Source of the DNA: Williamsia deligens
GTDB taxonomy: Bacteria; Actinomycetota; Actinomycetes; Mycobacteriales; Mycobacteriaceae
DNA: 64,000 nucleotides
NCBI RefSeq assembly: GCF_024171765.1
Contig: NZ_JAMTCI010000003.1
Coordinates: forward strand, 124,001 to 188,000
Reading direction: 5' to 3'
In this document: positions 20,199 through 29,256 of the stretch, in pieces
Numbering within the stretch: position 1 is the first letter of the stretch
How the letters are laid out: the number at the start of each line of letters is the position of its first letter
Translations under genes and position numbers: made by a program
The notes under the pieces: model-generated
The model's database searches: none
The model's input: only the letters and a program-made list of their open reading frames with translations
What the model was told of the DNA's origin: nothing

Positions 20199-21974
20199 TC
20201 AGACCGACTCGGCGGCGGTCTCGTCGCGCGTGGCGACACCCGCGTCGGCGAAGGTGGCCATCGAGGCGAGCGTCGTGACCGCCGCCTGCAGGATCGGGAG
20301 CGCGGTCAACGCGCCGGTGCCCTCGCCGAGGCGCATGCCGAAGTCGAGCACCGGGTCGAGGTCGAGCTGTCGCAGCGCGATCTGGTGGGCGGGCTCCGCC
20401 GACCGGTGACCCGCCAGCCACCAGCGCGACGCGCCGGGAGCGAGATCCTCGGCGACCAGCGCGGCCGCGGTGACCACGACCCCGTCGAGGATGACCGGGG
20501 TGCGCCGCACGGCGGCCTGGGCGAGGAACCCGGCCATCGCGGTGATGTCCGCACCGGCGACCGTGGCGAGCAGGTCCAGCGGCGAGCGCGACACCTTCCT
20601 GGCACGGCGCATCCCGTCGCGGATGGCGGCGGTCTTGCGGATCCAGCCATCGTCGTCGATGCCGGTCCCGCGTCCGACCACCACCACCGGTTCGGTACCG
20701 GTGAGCGTCCCGACGAGGACGGCCGCGGGCGTGGTGTTGCCGATGCCGAGATCGCCGGCGACGAGCAGGTCGGCCCCGGCGTCGACGAGGTCGTTGGCGA
20801 TCGCACGACCGTTGGCGAGCGCGGCGCGCACCTGTTCGGGGGTCAGGCTGTCCTCCACCCGGAGGTCGCCGCTTCCACGCCGCACCTTGTGGGCACTGAC
20901 CGCGTCATCGGTGTCGGCGTCGACCGCGATGTCCTCGACACGGACGCGTGCCCCGACACGGTCGGCGAGCACGGACACCGCGGCGCCACCGCCGAGGATG
21001 TTGGCGACCATCTGCGCAGTGACCTCGGGCGGATAGGCCGACACGCCCCCGCGCGCCACGCCGTGGTCGCCGGCGAACACCACGACGACGGGGTCGGCGA
21101 ACGGTGTGGGCGGGCACACGCCCTGGCAGGACGCGGCCCACACCGAGAGCTCCTCGAGGCGACCCAGGGAACCCTCGGGTTTGGTCAGGGTGCGCTGACG
21201 GGCCCGGGCGTCCTCGGCGACGACCGGGTCGGGCGACTCGACGACGTCGAACTCGTCCGGGGCGTCGTGGTGCGACCCGGACCGGCGCGTCGGTGCGACC
21301 GGAGTGGGGGTCGACGGAGGTGCCGCCGGCGGGGGTGTGGCCGGCGTCGCGGACTCCGGGATGACCGCCGGCGCCACGGACGTCGCGACCGCTGCGGGAG
21401 CGATCGACGGGAGCGCCGCCGCGTGGTCGCTGTCGGTGCCTGCGAGTTCGACGACCCTGCCCGCGACGACCAGCAGGACGCGATCGCACACCGCGGCGAC
21501 CGCCGTGTTCACCCGCCCCAGCTCGTCCTGGAACCGTCGACCCGACGGCACCGGTGCGACCAGCGACAGTCCCACCTCGGGGGAGACGAGGACGAGGTCC
21601 CCGCGATGCCCGGCGACCGCGGCCGCGAGATCCGCGATGCGATCGGTCAGATCGACGGACGCGTCGTCCCAGCCGCCGAGACGATCGAGGTGCGAGGACA
21701 CCCAGTTGCCGAGGTCGTCGACCAGGGTCGGGGCGTCGGCGTCAGCGCGCAGGACGGTCGCGACGTCGTCGTCCTCGACGACCGCCCAGGTCGGGGGACG
21801 GCGATCACGGTGCGCGGCGATCCGCGCGGCGAAATCCGGGTCACCGGTCGGGGGGAGGCTCGCGGTCGCGACATAGCGGACACCGGGCGTGTCCCCGGCC
21901 GACGACCGTCGGATGAGGTCCTCGGCCAGCGCGGACTTGCCCGAGCGGATCCCGCCCAGAATCAGCGTGCGCAC
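20199..21974 (-). CDS. CobU-CobT fusion: adenosylcobinamide kinase/guanylyltransferase plus NaMN:DMB phosphoribosyltransferase
   Basis: The 591-aa protein combines two nucleotide-loop assembly enzymes of cobalamin synthesis. Residues 1-~185 are CobU, with the P-loop [12 protein letters not shown], the guanylylated His region [11 protein letters not shown] and [10 protein letters not shown]. An Ala/Pro/Thr-rich linker covers about 195-245. The rest is CobT, with [49 protein letters not shown] and the catalytic glutamate in [13 protein letters not shown]. Both halves look complete, so one polypeptide would make the GDP-activated corrinoid and the lower-ligand nucleotide for CobS, which follows. 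In M. tuberculosis the two functions are separate genes. The start is GTG. No cobalamin riboswitch is present upstream. Confidence 0.94.
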   Translation of the reverse strand: MRTLILGGIRSGKSALAEDLIRRSSAGDTPGVRYVATASLPPTGDPDFAARIAAHRDRRPPTWAVVEDDDVATVLRADADAPTLVDDLGNWVSSHLDRLGGWDDASVDLTDRIADLAAAVAGHRGDLVLVSPEVGLSLVAPVPSGRRFQDELGRVNTAVAAVCDRVLLVVAGRVVELAGTDSDHAAALPSIAPAAVATSVAPAVIPESATPATPPPAAPPSTPTPVAPTRRSGSHHDAPDEFDVVESPDPVVAEDARARQRTLTKPEGSLGRLEELSVWAASCQGVCPPTPFADPVVVVFAGDHGVARGGVSAYPPEVTAQMVANILGGGAAVSVLADRVGARVRVEDIAVDADTDDAVSAHKVRRGSGDLRVEDSLTPEQVRAALANGRAIANDLVDAGADLLVAGDLGIGNTTPAAVLVGTLTGTEPVVVVGRGTGIDDDGWIRKTAAIRDGMRRARKVSRSPLDLLATVAGADITAMAGFLAQAAVRRTPVILDGVVVTAAALVAEDLAPGASRWWLAGHRSAEPAHQIALRQLDLDPVLDFGMRLGEGTGALTALPILQAAVTTLASMATFADAGVATRDETAAESV

Positions 21975-21978
21975 GTCC

Positions 21979-22671
21979 TCAGACCGCGTCGCCGGGTTTC
22001 ACCTGCGGGCGGGGTGCGCGCATGAAGCGCATCTGCATGGACCGGCTGAACGAGTACCACCCGAGAGCGAACCCGCCGTCCGTGGAATCCGGGAACCGCT
22101 CGCGCACACGCTTGTTGACCAGTCGGCCCAGGATCACACCGTCGATGACGAGGAACACGGCGAAGACGAGCATCAGCAGGGTCGCGTAGACGGCGATGGC
22201 CGGCAGGAACATGACGATGATGAGCAGGATCGCGAACGGCATGAACAGTCCCGCGAAGTTGCGCCGCGAGTCGACGACGTCACGCACGTACTTGCGCACC
22301 GGGCCCTTGTCCCGCGGCATCAGGTAGCGCTCGTCGCCCTCCATCATCTTCTGACGCTGCTCGAGCCGAGCGGACTTGCGGTCCTCGCCGGCGACCTTGC
22401 GTTCGGCGCGGCTCTTCTTCGGACCCTTCAGCTCCTTGCGACGGGCCCGGGCCTCCGCGCGGGTCAGCGGTGCCGGGGTCACGGGTCCGCGGCGGCGCGC
22501 CTCCGCCTCCCGGCGTTTCGGTGTCGGACGGCCCTTGCCCTGGGTGGTCCGGGTCGCGGTGGCGGTGGTGCCGTCGCCGCCGGCGGACCCGTCGTCGCCC
22601 GCCGTGCGGGACGCGGCGGAGGCACTCGCCTCGGCGCTGTCGGGGGTGTCGTTCTTCCAGGGCAACTTCAC
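21979..22671 (-). CDS. DUF3043 domain-containing membrane protein
   Basis: The 230-aa protein begins at a GTG ([12 protein letters not shown]). It has a low-complexity, basic cytosolic N terminus (residues 1-130) containing [35 protein letters not shown]. Two close transmembrane helices follow ([38 protein letters not shown]), then a conserved tail [20 protein letters not shown]. This is the Rv2206 family, present throughout the order and of unknown function. It is 4 bp upstream of the CobU-CobT gene and probably shares its transcript. The start is supported by a -10 box 7 nt upstream, back-to-back with that of the divergent kinase gene. Confidence 0.87.
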   Translation of the reverse strand: MKLPWKNDTPDSAEASASAASRTAGDDGSAGGDGTTATATRTTQGKGRPTPKRREAEARRRGPVTPAPLTRAEARARRKELKGPKKSRAERKVAGEDRKSARLEQRQKMMEGDERYLMPRDKGPVRKYVRDVVDSRRNFAGLFMPFAILLIIVMFLPAIAVYATLLMLVFAVFLVIDGVILGRLVNKRVRERFPDSTDGGFALGWYSFSRSMQMRFMRAPRPQVKPGDAV

Positions 22672-22678
22672 GCCCGCC

Positions 22679-22684
22679 AGGGTA
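22679..22684 (-). promoter_or_regulatory. -10 box for leaderless DUF3043-cob transcript
   Basis: TACCCT on the minus strand lies 7 nt before the GTG at 22671. Confidence 0.45.
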
Positions 22685-22718
22685 TTCGACCGCGACTGCG
22701 GTGTGGGGCGCGCGTTCC

Positions 22719-22724
22719 TATACT
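22719..22724 (+). promoter_or_regulatory. -10 box for leaderless glycerate kinase transcript
   Basis: TATACT, a near-consensus hexamer, lies 6 nt before the ATG at 22731. Only 34 bp separate it from the divergent cob-operon box. Confidence 0.55.
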
Positions 22725-22730
22725 TCGCCC

Positions 22731-23861
22731 ATGCGGGTCCTCGTCGCGCCCGATTCGTTCGGCGACACACTCACCGCGGTGCAGGCCGCGGACGCCGTCG
22801 CGCGGGGATGGTCCCGTGCGCGACCTGCGGACGAGGTGGTGTGCGCGCCGCTGTCGGACGGGGGTCCGGGCTTCGTCGACGTCCTGTCGGAGCGCGCCGG
22901 GACCGCCGTCACGACCACGGTGCGGGGACCGCTGGGCGACCCGACCGACGCCCGATGGCTCCTCGACGACGCCGACGGGACCGCGACCGCCTACATCGAG
23001 TGCGCCGCCGCATGCGGCCTCCATCTCGTCGGGACCCCCGATCCGCGGACGGCCCTGGCCGCCTCCACCTGGGGTGTCGGTGAGCTCGTCGCGGCTGCCC
23101 TGGCGTCCGGCGCCCGTCGGATCGTCGTGGGCCTCGGCGGGTCGTCGAGCACCGACGGGGGAGCCGGGATGGTCGCCGCGCTCGCGGGCCACCCGTCACC
23201 TGCCGCCGACGAGGACCCTGCCGCCGTCTCCGGCGCCGATCCCGCCGACCTCGTCCGGGCGGCCCGCGAACGCTTGGCCGGTGTGGAGGTCGTCGTCGCC
23301 TCCGACGTGGAGAGCCCGTTGCTGGGTGCCTCGGGTGCGGCGGTCGTCTTCGGGCCGCAGAAGGGCGCCGACGAGGCGACCGTCCGACTGCTCGACGACC
23401 GCCTCGCCGCGTGGGACCGATCGCTGTCCGCGGCCACCGGACGGTCCTGGGCCGCCGAGGCGGGAGCCGGCGCCGCCGGGGGACTGGGCGCCGGACTGCT
23501 CGCGCTCGGTGGACGGCGGGTGTCGGGGGCGGAGGTCGTCGCCGACGCGATCGGCCTCGACGGCCTCGTCGCCGGGGCGGATCTGCTCATCACCGGCGAG
23601 GGTCGGGTGGACGAACAGACGCTGCGCGGCAAGGTGGCCGCCGCGGTGGCCCGCATGGCCGTGCTCCACGACGTCCCGACGATCGTCGTCGCCGGACAGG
23701 TCCGCCTCGACGCCGCGGCGCTCCGCGAGGCGGGGATCGTGGCCGCGCACGCCGTGGTCGACATCGCCACGTCGGTGGAGCACGCGATGGCGCAGGCCGG
23801 ACCGCTGGTGACCGAGCTCACCGCCGGTGTCGCGGCCTCCTGGCGGCACCCGACTCGGTGA
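22731..23861 (+). CDS. glycerate kinase (GarK/GlxK family)
   Basis: The 376-aa protein phosphorylates D-glycerate with ATP. It has the family's N terminus VLVAPDSFGDTLTAVQAADAV, where many members have SFKG(S/T)L. It also has PLSDGGPGFVD, the glycine-rich IVVGLGGSSSTDGGAGMV loop, GPQKGA and the C-terminal catalytic ITGEGRVDEQTLRGK. The length is typical. It occupies the Rv2205c position. The gene is probably monocistronic, since 137 bp containing no obvious gene separate it from the ErpA-type gene. Whether it feeds photorespiration-like glycolate/glyoxylate salvage or serine-linked metabolism is not decided by context. Confidence 0.92.
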   Translation: MRVLVAPDSFGDTLTAVQAADAVARGWSRARPADEVVCAPLSDGGPGFVDVLSERAGTAVTTTVRGPLGDPTDARWLLDDADGTATAYIECAAACGLHLVGTPDPRTALAASTWGVGELVAAALASGARRIVVGLGGSSSTDGGAGMVAALAGHPSPAADEDPAAVSGADPADLVRAARERLAGVEVVVASDVESPLLGASGAAVVFGPQKGADEATVRLLDDRLAAWDRSLSAATGRSWAAEAGAGAAGGLGAGLLALGGRRVSGAEVVADAIGLDGLVAGADLLITGEGRVDEQTLRGKVAAAVARMAVLHDVPTIVVAGQVRLDAAALREAGIVAAHAVVDIATSVEHAMAQAGPLVTELTAGVAASWRHPTR

Positions 23862-23998
23862 CGCCCGTGGTGGACGGGAACACCCCGTGCAGGAGTACCG
23901 TTGACACCTCAGGCACCTGATCGGCGCGACACGGCAAGACACGCGTGCACGTCGACACGACGAGCGATCGTCGGACCGTCAGTACACGAGGAGAACGT

Positions 23999-24373
23999 AT
24001 GACCGTCGACAACCAGGTCACCGCAGACACCGAGACCACCGCCCCCGCGACGGGAGTCATCCTGACCGATGCGGCCGCGAGCAAGGCCAAGGCACTGCTC
24101 GACCAGGAGGGTCGTGACGACCTCGCCCTGCGCATCGCCGTGCAGCCGGGTGGATGTGCGGGCCTGCGCTACCAGCTCTTCTTCGACGACCGCAGCCTCG
24201 ACGGGGACGTCGTCGCCGACTTCGGTGGCGTGAAGCTCGCCGTCGACCGCATGAGCGTGCCCTACGTCATGGGCGCGTCCATCGACTTCGTCGACACCAT
24301 CGAGAAGCAGGGTTTCACCATCGACAACCCGAACGCGACCGGCAGCTGCGCCTGCGGCGACTCGTTCAACTGA
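23999..24373 (+). CDS. HesB/IscA/ErpA-family iron-sulfur carrier
   Basis: The 124-aa A-type carrier delivers Fe-S clusters to apoproteins. The three cluster cysteines are present: one in PGGCAGLRYQLFFDD and two in the terminal GSCACGDSF. An ~20-residue Thr-rich N-terminal extension precedes the fold. The ATG is preceded by a strong AGGAG 7 nt upstream. Upstream lies a perfect TTGACA (23901-23906) but no matching -10 box. As Rv2204c in M. tuberculosis, it precedes the respiratory genes, whose Rieske protein needs a 2Fe-2S cluster. LipA, encoded in the same window, is another client candidate. Confidence 0.92.
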   Translation: MTVDNQVTADTETTAPATGVILTDAAASKAKALLDQEGRDDLALRIAVQPGGCAGLRYQLFFDDRSLDGDVVADFGGVKLAVDRMSVPYVMGASIDFVDTIEKQGFTIDNPNATGSCACGDSFN

Positions 24374-24410
24374 GCTGATCGCGGGTCGCCGACCCGCGTC
24401 ATCGCGACCG

Positions 24411-24451
24411 ACGGCCGTGGCCCTCACCGAGACGGTGGGGGCCACGGCCGT
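24411..24451 (+). terminator. strong terminator after the ErpA-type gene
   Basis: An 18-bp stem (24411-24428 with 24434-24451) has one G-U pair and a GAGAC loop. A second small hairpin, 8-bp stem and 3-nt loop, precedes it at 24380-24398. No U-tract follows. Confidence 0.8.
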
Positions 24452-24500
24452 TGCAGTAGCGTGAGCCCTCGACCGATCCCGACGAAAGGGCTCACCCACC

Positions 24501-25475
24501 GTGGCCATCGCCATCTGCGGCTCCATCGCGACCGACCATCTCATGCGGTTCGAGGGCAAGTTCTCCGAGCAGCTGCTCGCCGAACACCTCGACCACATCT
24601 CCCTGAGCTTCCTGGTCGAGGATCTCGTCGTCCGGCGCGGCGGCGTCGGCGGCAACATCTCCTACGGCCTCGGTGTGCTGGGTGCGGCACCCATGCTCGT
24701 GGGCGCCGTCGGCAGTGATTTCGACGAGTACCGCGAGTGGTTGACCTCCAACGGGGTCGACTGCAGCGGGGTCCGCACCTCGCGCACCGCCCACACCGCG
24801 CGCTTCATGTGCACGACCGACGACGACATGGCGCAGCTCGCCAGCTTCTACGTCGGCGCGATGGCCGACGCCCGCCAGATCTCGCTGTCCGACCTCGCCG
24901 ACGAGTACGGCCGCCCCGAGATCGTGCTCATCGGCGCCGACGACCCGGTCGCGATGGTGCAGCACAGCCAGTCCTGCCGCGACCTCGAGATCCCCTTCGC
25001 CGCGGACCCCTCCCAGCAGCTGGCGCTGCTGGACGGTGATCAGATCCGCAGCCTGATCGACGGGGCGGAGTTCCTCTTCACCAACGAGTACGAGTGGGGT
25101 CTGCTGCAGAAGAAGACCGGCCTCACCGCCGACGAGGTGGCGGGCATGGTCACCACCCGCGTCACGACGCTGGGCGGCGACGGCGCCGACATCGTCGGCA
25201 AGGACGGCACCACCGTCCACGTCGACGTCGTCCCCGCGAAGGAGAAGGTCGACCCGACCGGCGTCGGTGACGGCTTCCGCGCCGGGTTCCTCTTCGCGCA
25301 GCAGAAGGGCCTGTCGTTCGAGCGGGGTGCCCAGCTCGGGGCGTTGATCGCGACGTCGGTCCTCGAGACCGTCGCCCCGCAGGACTGGAGCTGGGACCGC
25401 GACACCGCCCTCGCACGCATCGAGGAGACCTACGGCGCCGACGCCGCCGCCGAGATCGGCGCCGTCGTCCCCTGA
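24501..25475 (+). CDS. adoK: PfkB-family kinase, probable adenosine kinase
   Basis: The 324-aa ribokinase-fold protein closely follows the mycobacterial adenosine kinase (Rv2202c). It opens with ICGSIATDHLMRFEGKFSEQL, contains RGGVGGNISYGLGVLG, AHTARFMCTTDDDMAQLASFY and FAADPSQQLALL, and ends with the PfkB signature DPTGVGDGFRAGFLF, whose aspartate is the catalytic base. Adenosine kinase salvages adenosine to AMP, and the mycobacterial enzyme is of this PfkB type. The GTG start is preceded by AAAGGG at a normal distance. An older annotation as carbohydrate kinase (CbhK) remains possible. It ends convergently with asnB at a shared terminator hairpin. Confidence 0.9.
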   Translation: MAIAICGSIATDHLMRFEGKFSEQLLAEHLDHISLSFLVEDLVVRRGGVGGNISYGLGVLGAAPMLVGAVGSDFDEYREWLTSNGVDCSGVRTSRTAHTARFMCTTDDDMAQLASFYVGAMADARQISLSDLADEYGRPEIVLIGADDPVAMVQHSQSCRDLEIPFAADPSQQLALLDGDQIRSLIDGAEFLFTNEYEWGLLQKKTGLTADEVAGMVTTRVTTLGGDGADIVGKDGTTVHVDVVPAKEKVDPTGVGDGFRAGFLFAQQKGLSFERGAQLGALIATSVLETVAPQDWSWDRDTALARIEETYGADAAAEIGAVVP

Positions 25476-25485
25476 TCCGACGCCG

Positions 25486-25514
25486 ACCCCGTGCGGCCTA
25501 GAGCCGTACGGGGT
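25486..25514. terminator. shared terminator between adoK and asnB
   Basis: A 12-bp stem (25486-25497 with 25503-25514, one G-U pair) with loop CTAGA sits between the convergent genes. It overlaps the last codons of asnB and would act in both directions. Confidence 0.65.
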
Positions 25515-27426
25515 ACGTGTGGTCGGCGATGTCCGGGGTGATGCGCTCCTCGACGAAGATGCCGTGCCACACGAGGAACACCAGGACCGTCCAGAGTCGT
25601 CGGCTGTTGTCGACCGTGCCGGCACGGTGCTCGTCGAGCATCGCCGACACCGCGGGGAGGTCGATGATGTGTCCGGCGCCCGACGCCGCGATCGTCTCGC
25701 GTGCCCAGTCGTACAACTCGGTGCCGGCGAGCCAATGCCGCAGCGGCACGGGGAATCCGAGCTTCTTGCGATGCAGGACATGTGCCGGGACGATCTGCTC
25801 GAGCGCACGGCGCAACGCGTACTTGGTGGTGCCGTGGGAGAGCTTCTCGTCCGTGGACAGCTGGCGTGCGACCTCGAACACCTCGGGGTCGAGGAACGGC
25901 ACCCGCAGTTCGAGTGAGTTGGCCATCGTCATCTTGTCCGCCTTGACGAGGATGTCGCCGCGCAGCCAGGTGAACAGGTCGATGTGCTGCATTCGTGCCA
26001 CCGGATCCCACCCCTGCGTCTGCGCGTAGATGTCCGCGGTGACGTCGGTGTGGGTCCACTCCGGGCGGTAGGTCTTGAGCACGGCACGCAGTCGCGCGTC
26101 GTCGAAGCTGCGGGCGTTGCCGTAGTAGCGCTCCTCGAGCGTCATCGACCCGCGATGCAGCAGGCTCTTGCCGCGCGTCCCCTCCGGGATGCGTTCCGAC
26201 AACCGACCCGCGGATCGGCGCAGACCCCGGGGGAGACGGTCGAACGGTTTGAGCGACAACGGCTCCCGGTAGATCGTGTACCCGCCGAACAGTTCGTCGG
26301 CGCCCTCGCCCGACAGCACCACCTTGACATGCTTGCGGGCCTCCTTGGCGACGAAATACAGCGGCACCAACGCCGGGTCGGCGACGGGATCGTCGAGGTA
26401 CCAGACGATCTCGGGGATCGACGCGGCGAACTCGGCCGGGCTGACGACCTTGACGACGTGGCGCGCACCGATCGCCTCGGCCGACTCCGCGGCGACGTCG
26501 ACCTCGGAGTAGCCCTCCCGCTCGAACCCGGTGGTGAAGGTGATCAGGTCGGGGTTGTGGCGGATGGCCAGCGCCGCGATCGCCGTGGAGTCGATGCCGC
26601 CCGACAGGAACGAGCCGACGGTCACGTCGGCCCGCATGTGCTTGGCCACCGAGTCCGAGAGGACCTCCGCGATGCGGTCGTAGCGGGCCTGCTCACCGCC
26701 GGCCGGAACCGGCGACGCGATCAACTTCGGGGTGAAGTAGCGCTCGATCCTGGGCGGCTCACCCGGGCTCACCGTCGCGTGACACCCCGACTCGAGCCGG
26801 GTGATGTCGCGGTGCAGCGTCTCGGGCTCGGGGACGTACTGCAGGACGGTGTAGTGCTCGACGGCCCGCAGGTCGAGGTCGGTGCCGAGTCCGACGGTCG
26901 ACAGCAGGCTCAGGACGCTCTTCTTCTCGCTGGCGAACACCGTCCCGCCCGGCCCGGTCGCGAGGAACAGCGGCTTGATGCCGAACTGGTCCCGGGCGAG
27001 GAACACCATGCGGGTCTCGGTGTCCCAGATCGCGAACGCGAACATCCCGCGCAGGCGGCGCACGCAGTCGGCGCCCCAGTGGTGGAACGCCGCGACGACG
27101 GCCTCACCGTCGCCCTCGGTGTGGAAGACGGCACCGTGGTCACGCTGCAGCTGCTCGCGCAGCTCGAGGTAGTTGTAGACCTCGCCGTTGTAGACGAGGG
27201 CGTAGCGCTCCGGGGACTCCGGCGGACCCCAGCGCAGGGGCTGGTGGGAGTGCTCGATGTCGATGAACGAGAGGCGGTTGAACCCGAACGCGATGTCGTC
27301 GTCGTTCCAGGTGCCGCCCGGCTCGTCGGGACCCCGGTGACGCATGCAGTGCACGGCGTCCGGGAGATCCTCCGCGGCGCGTGCCCCTGTTCGGTCGGAG
27401 GTCAGCAATCCCACGAGCCCGCACAT
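25498..27426 (-). CDS. asnB: asparagine synthetase (glutamine-hydrolysing)
   Basis: The 642-aa protein has an N-terminal Ntn glutaminase domain starting MCGLVGLL, where Cys2 becomes the catalytic nucleophile. RLSFIDIEHSHQPL and NGEVYNYLELRE form the glutamine pocket. The C-terminal ATP-pyrophosphatase domain has the PP-loop SFLSGGIDSTAIAAL, followed by VLSGEGADELFGGY. The ATG at 27426 is chosen because the domain must begin with this Met-Cys and GGAGGG lies upstream; the open frame extends further but is not expected to be translated. It matches Rv2201. In mycobacteria this class can also amidate cell-wall precursors, but asparagine synthesis is the default reading. Confidence 0.95.
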   Translation of the reverse strand: MCGLVGLLTSDRTGARAAEDLPDAVHCMRHRGPDEPGGTWNDDDIAFGFNRLSFIDIEHSHQPLRWGPPESPERYALVYNGEVYNYLELREQLQRDHGAVFHTEGDGEAVVAAFHHWGADCVRRLRGMFAFAIWDTETRMVFLARDQFGIKPLFLATGPGGTVFASEKKSVLSLLSTVGLGTDLDLRAVEHYTVLQYVPEPETLHRDITRLESGCHATVSPGEPPRIERYFTPKLIASPVPAGGEQARYDRIAEVLSDSVAKHMRADVTVGSFLSGGIDSTAIAALAIRHNPDLITFTTGFEREGYSEVDVAAESAEAIGARHVVKVVSPAEFAASIPEIVWYLDDPVADPALVPLYFVAKEARKHVKVVLSGEGADELFGGYTIYREPLSLKPFDRLPRGLRRSAGRLSERIPEGTRGKSLLHRGSMTLEERYYGNARSFDDARLRAVLKTYRPEWTHTDVTADIYAQTQGWDPVARMQHIDLFTWLRGDILVKADKMTMANSLELRVPFLDPEVFEVARQLSTDEKLSHGTTKYALRRALEQIVPAHVLHRKKLGFPVPLRHWLAGTELYDWARETIAASGAGHIIDLPAVSAMLDEHRAGTVDNSRRLWTVLVFLVWHGIFVEERITPDIADHTYPVRL

Positions 27427-27655
27427 GCGTGCGCCCTCCGATCCGTCGTCGTCCAGCGGCTGTCGGCGTCGGGACTCCTCCGCCGGTCGTCGAGTATGCC
27501 GCACCTGTCCGGGGCTGCTCGACCACCGCCACGGTGGGCAAACCCCGATCACGGACACCGGCCCGGGTTGGTCTACGCTGCGTAGTACATGGGTGCGTGC
27601 CGCGCAGGCGGCGCGTGCCCACGCCCAGTGGTGGTTTCACATGCGGAAGGCGTGG

Positions 27656-28795
27656 ATGGTGACTCACGGAGAACAGTCCCGACGGACGACTCCCCCCGGC
27701 CGCCGCCGGTTCAAGCAGATCGGGGCCGTCGTCGTCCTGGGGCTGACCGCGCTGCTGATGTCGGGGTGTTCCGCCAAGGAGGCGATGCGGTTCGGGTGGC
27801 CGGAGGGCATCACCCCCGAGGCCGAGGACATGCGGCACCTGTGGACGTGGTCGGTCATCGCCGCCCTCGTCATGGGCATCATCGTGTGGGCGCTGACGTT
27901 CTGGACGATCACGTTCCACCGTCGCAAGCGTGGCTCGAAGGCCACCGCCGAGGACGAGTTCCCGCGTCAGACCGCGTACAACGTGCCGCTGGAGCTGACC
28001 TACACGGCCATCCCGTTCGTCATCATCGCCGTGCTCTTCTACTTCACGATCATCGTGCAGAACAACGTCGAGACGAAGAAGTCGGATCCGAAGGTCGTCG
28101 TCGACATCACCGCCTTCCAGTGGAACTGGAAGTTCGGCTACCGCACGGTGGAGATGGCCGACGGCTCGACCTACAACGGCTTCCTGCGCAACGGCAGCCC
28201 GTACGAGCTCCAGCAGAAGGAGCTCAACAAGGAGGGCGAGGAGATCCCCGGTCCCGCCAACGGTCGTGACGACGACATCCGCAACTACCTGAAGTTCGAC
28301 CGCATCGAGACCGTCGGCACCTCGTCGGAGATCCCGGTGCTGGTCCTCCCGGTCGGCGAGCGGATCGAGTTCGAGCAGGCCGCGGCGGACGTCATCCACT
28401 CGTTCTGGGTGCCGGAGTTCCTCTTCAAGCGCGACGTCATGCCGTTCCCGAAGCAGAACCACACCGACAACCGGTGGCAGGTCAGCTCCATCGACCGGAC
28501 CGGTGCGTTCGTCGGGCGGTGTGCGGAGATGTGCGGCACGTACCACTCGATGATGAACTTCGAGGTGCGTGCGGTGTCCAAGGACAAGTTCGACAGCTAC
28601 ATCGCGTACCGGGCGGCGAACCCCAACGCCACCAACGCCCAGGCGCTGCAGAGCATCTGTGAGACACCGGTGTCGGTCACCACGCGTCCGTTCGACACCC
28701 GGCGCGACAGCAACGACCAGACCGGTGCGATCGCCGAGGGTGGCTCGGCCTCCGACACGTCGATCGCCGGCTGCACGGTAGGAGCACAACAGTGA
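27656..28795 (+). CDS. ctaC: cytochrome c oxidase subunit II
   Basis: The 379-aa lipoprotein subunit carries the CuA centre of the aa3 oxidase and receives electrons from cytochrome cc. A signal ends in the lipobox LMSGC (near residue 37). Two more transmembrane helices follow, then the cupredoxin domain with ADVIHSFWVPEF and GRCAEMCGTYHSMMNFEV providing the His, Cys, Glu and Met ligands. An actinobacterial insertion of ~40 residues (FLRNGSPYELQQKELNK) is present. The start is ATG 27656 or GTG 27659, both behind GGAAGG. The 229-bp gap to divergent asnB contains TACGCTGCGTA (27574-27584), a small palindrome overlapping a possible -10 box. It overlaps ctaF as GTGA. Confidence 0.95.
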   Translation: MVTHGEQSRRTTPPGRRRFKQIGAVVVLGLTALLMSGCSAKEAMRFGWPEGITPEAEDMRHLWTWSVIAALVMGIIVWALTFWTITFHRRKRGSKATAEDEFPRQTAYNVPLELTYTAIPFVIIAVLFYFTIIVQNNVETKKSDPKVVVDITAFQWNWKFGYRTVEMADGSTYNGFLRNGSPYELQQKELNKEGEEIPGPANGRDDDIRNYLKFDRIETVGTSSEIPVLVLPVGERIEFEQAAADVIHSFWVPEFLFKRDVMPFPKQNHTDNRWQVSSIDRTGAFVGRCAEMCGTYHSMMNFEVRAVSKDKFDSYIAYRAANPNATNAQALQSICETPVSVTTRPFDTRRDSNDQTGAIAEGGSASDTSIAGCTVGAQQ

Positions 28796-29208
28796 AGATC
28801 GAAGCGCGCCTCTTCGAGGTCCTGACCGTCTTCTTCTTCGGCGCCTCCATCATCTACGGCGTCTGCTCGGGTCTCTCGAGCAAGAACGTCGAGTGGGTGG
28901 GCGTGACCGGCATGGTGATGACGGGCGGCCTGACGCTCATCATCGGCACGTACTTCCGCTTCGTCGCGCGTCGAGTCGACATCCGCCCCGAGGACTACGA
29001 GGAGGCCGAGGTCGAGGACGGCGCCGGCGAGCTCGGGTTCTTCAGCCCCGGTAGCTGGTGGCCCATCTCGATCGCCGCCAGTGCGGCGATCCTCGGTGTC
29101 GCGATGGCCACCGCCAACTTCTGGCTCGTCGCCGTCGGCGCGGTGTTCATCATCGGGACGGTCGGCGGACTGGTCATGGAGTACCACGTCGGTCCTGAGA
29201 AGCACTGA
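28792..29208 (+). CDS. ctaF: cytochrome c oxidase subunit IV, actinobacterial type
   Basis: The 138-aa membrane protein has four hydrophobic helices arranged in two pairs around a short charged loop (RRVDIRPEDYEEAEVEDGAGELGFF). It ends VMEYHVGPEKH. This is the actinobacteria-specific subunit IV of the aa3 oxidase in the bcc-aa3 supercomplex, matching Rv2199c. The GTG start overlaps the ctaC stop, so the two are made together. A 14-bp terminator hairpin directly follows. Confidence 0.94.
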   Translation: MKIEARLFEVLTVFFFGASIIYGVCSGLSSKNVEWVGVTGMVMTGGLTLIIGTYFRFVARRVDIRPEDYEEAEVEDGAGELGFFSPGSWWPISIAASAAILGVAMATANFWLVAVGAVFIIGTVGGLVMEYHVGPEKH

Positions 29209-29222
29209 CCGCAGACGCTTCA

Positions 29223-29256
29223 CGAAGGGCAGGTGCTTGGAGGCACCTGCCCTTCG
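29223..29256 (+). terminator. ctaC-ctaF terminator
   Basis: A perfect 14-bp stem (29223-29236 with 29243-29256) with a 6-nt loop starts 15 bp after the ctaF stop. It is followed by TCGTCTGTTTT, a partial U-tract, making it the most canonical terminator in the window. Confidence 0.85.

Noticed and set aside
21975-22730. Cobalamin riboswitch upstream of the cob genes
   Set aside because: The operon appears to begin at a leaderless GTG with only 59 bp to the divergent gene. There is no room for, and no sign of, the B12-box elements.
23901-23906. Perfect TTGACA upstream of the ErpA-type gene as a -35 box
   Set aside because: No acceptable -10 hexamer lies 16-18 bp downstream, so I did not call a promoter. 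It remains mentioned in the gene entry.
25984-27585. 533-codon open frame opposite asnB
   Set aside because: Antisense shadow of a full, motif-complete asparagine synthetase.
27344-27655. Upstream extension of the ctaC frame as coding
   Set aside because: It lacks a signal peptide at its front. The lipobox-bearing signal starts correctly at 27656, and the extension covers the divergent asnB promoter region.
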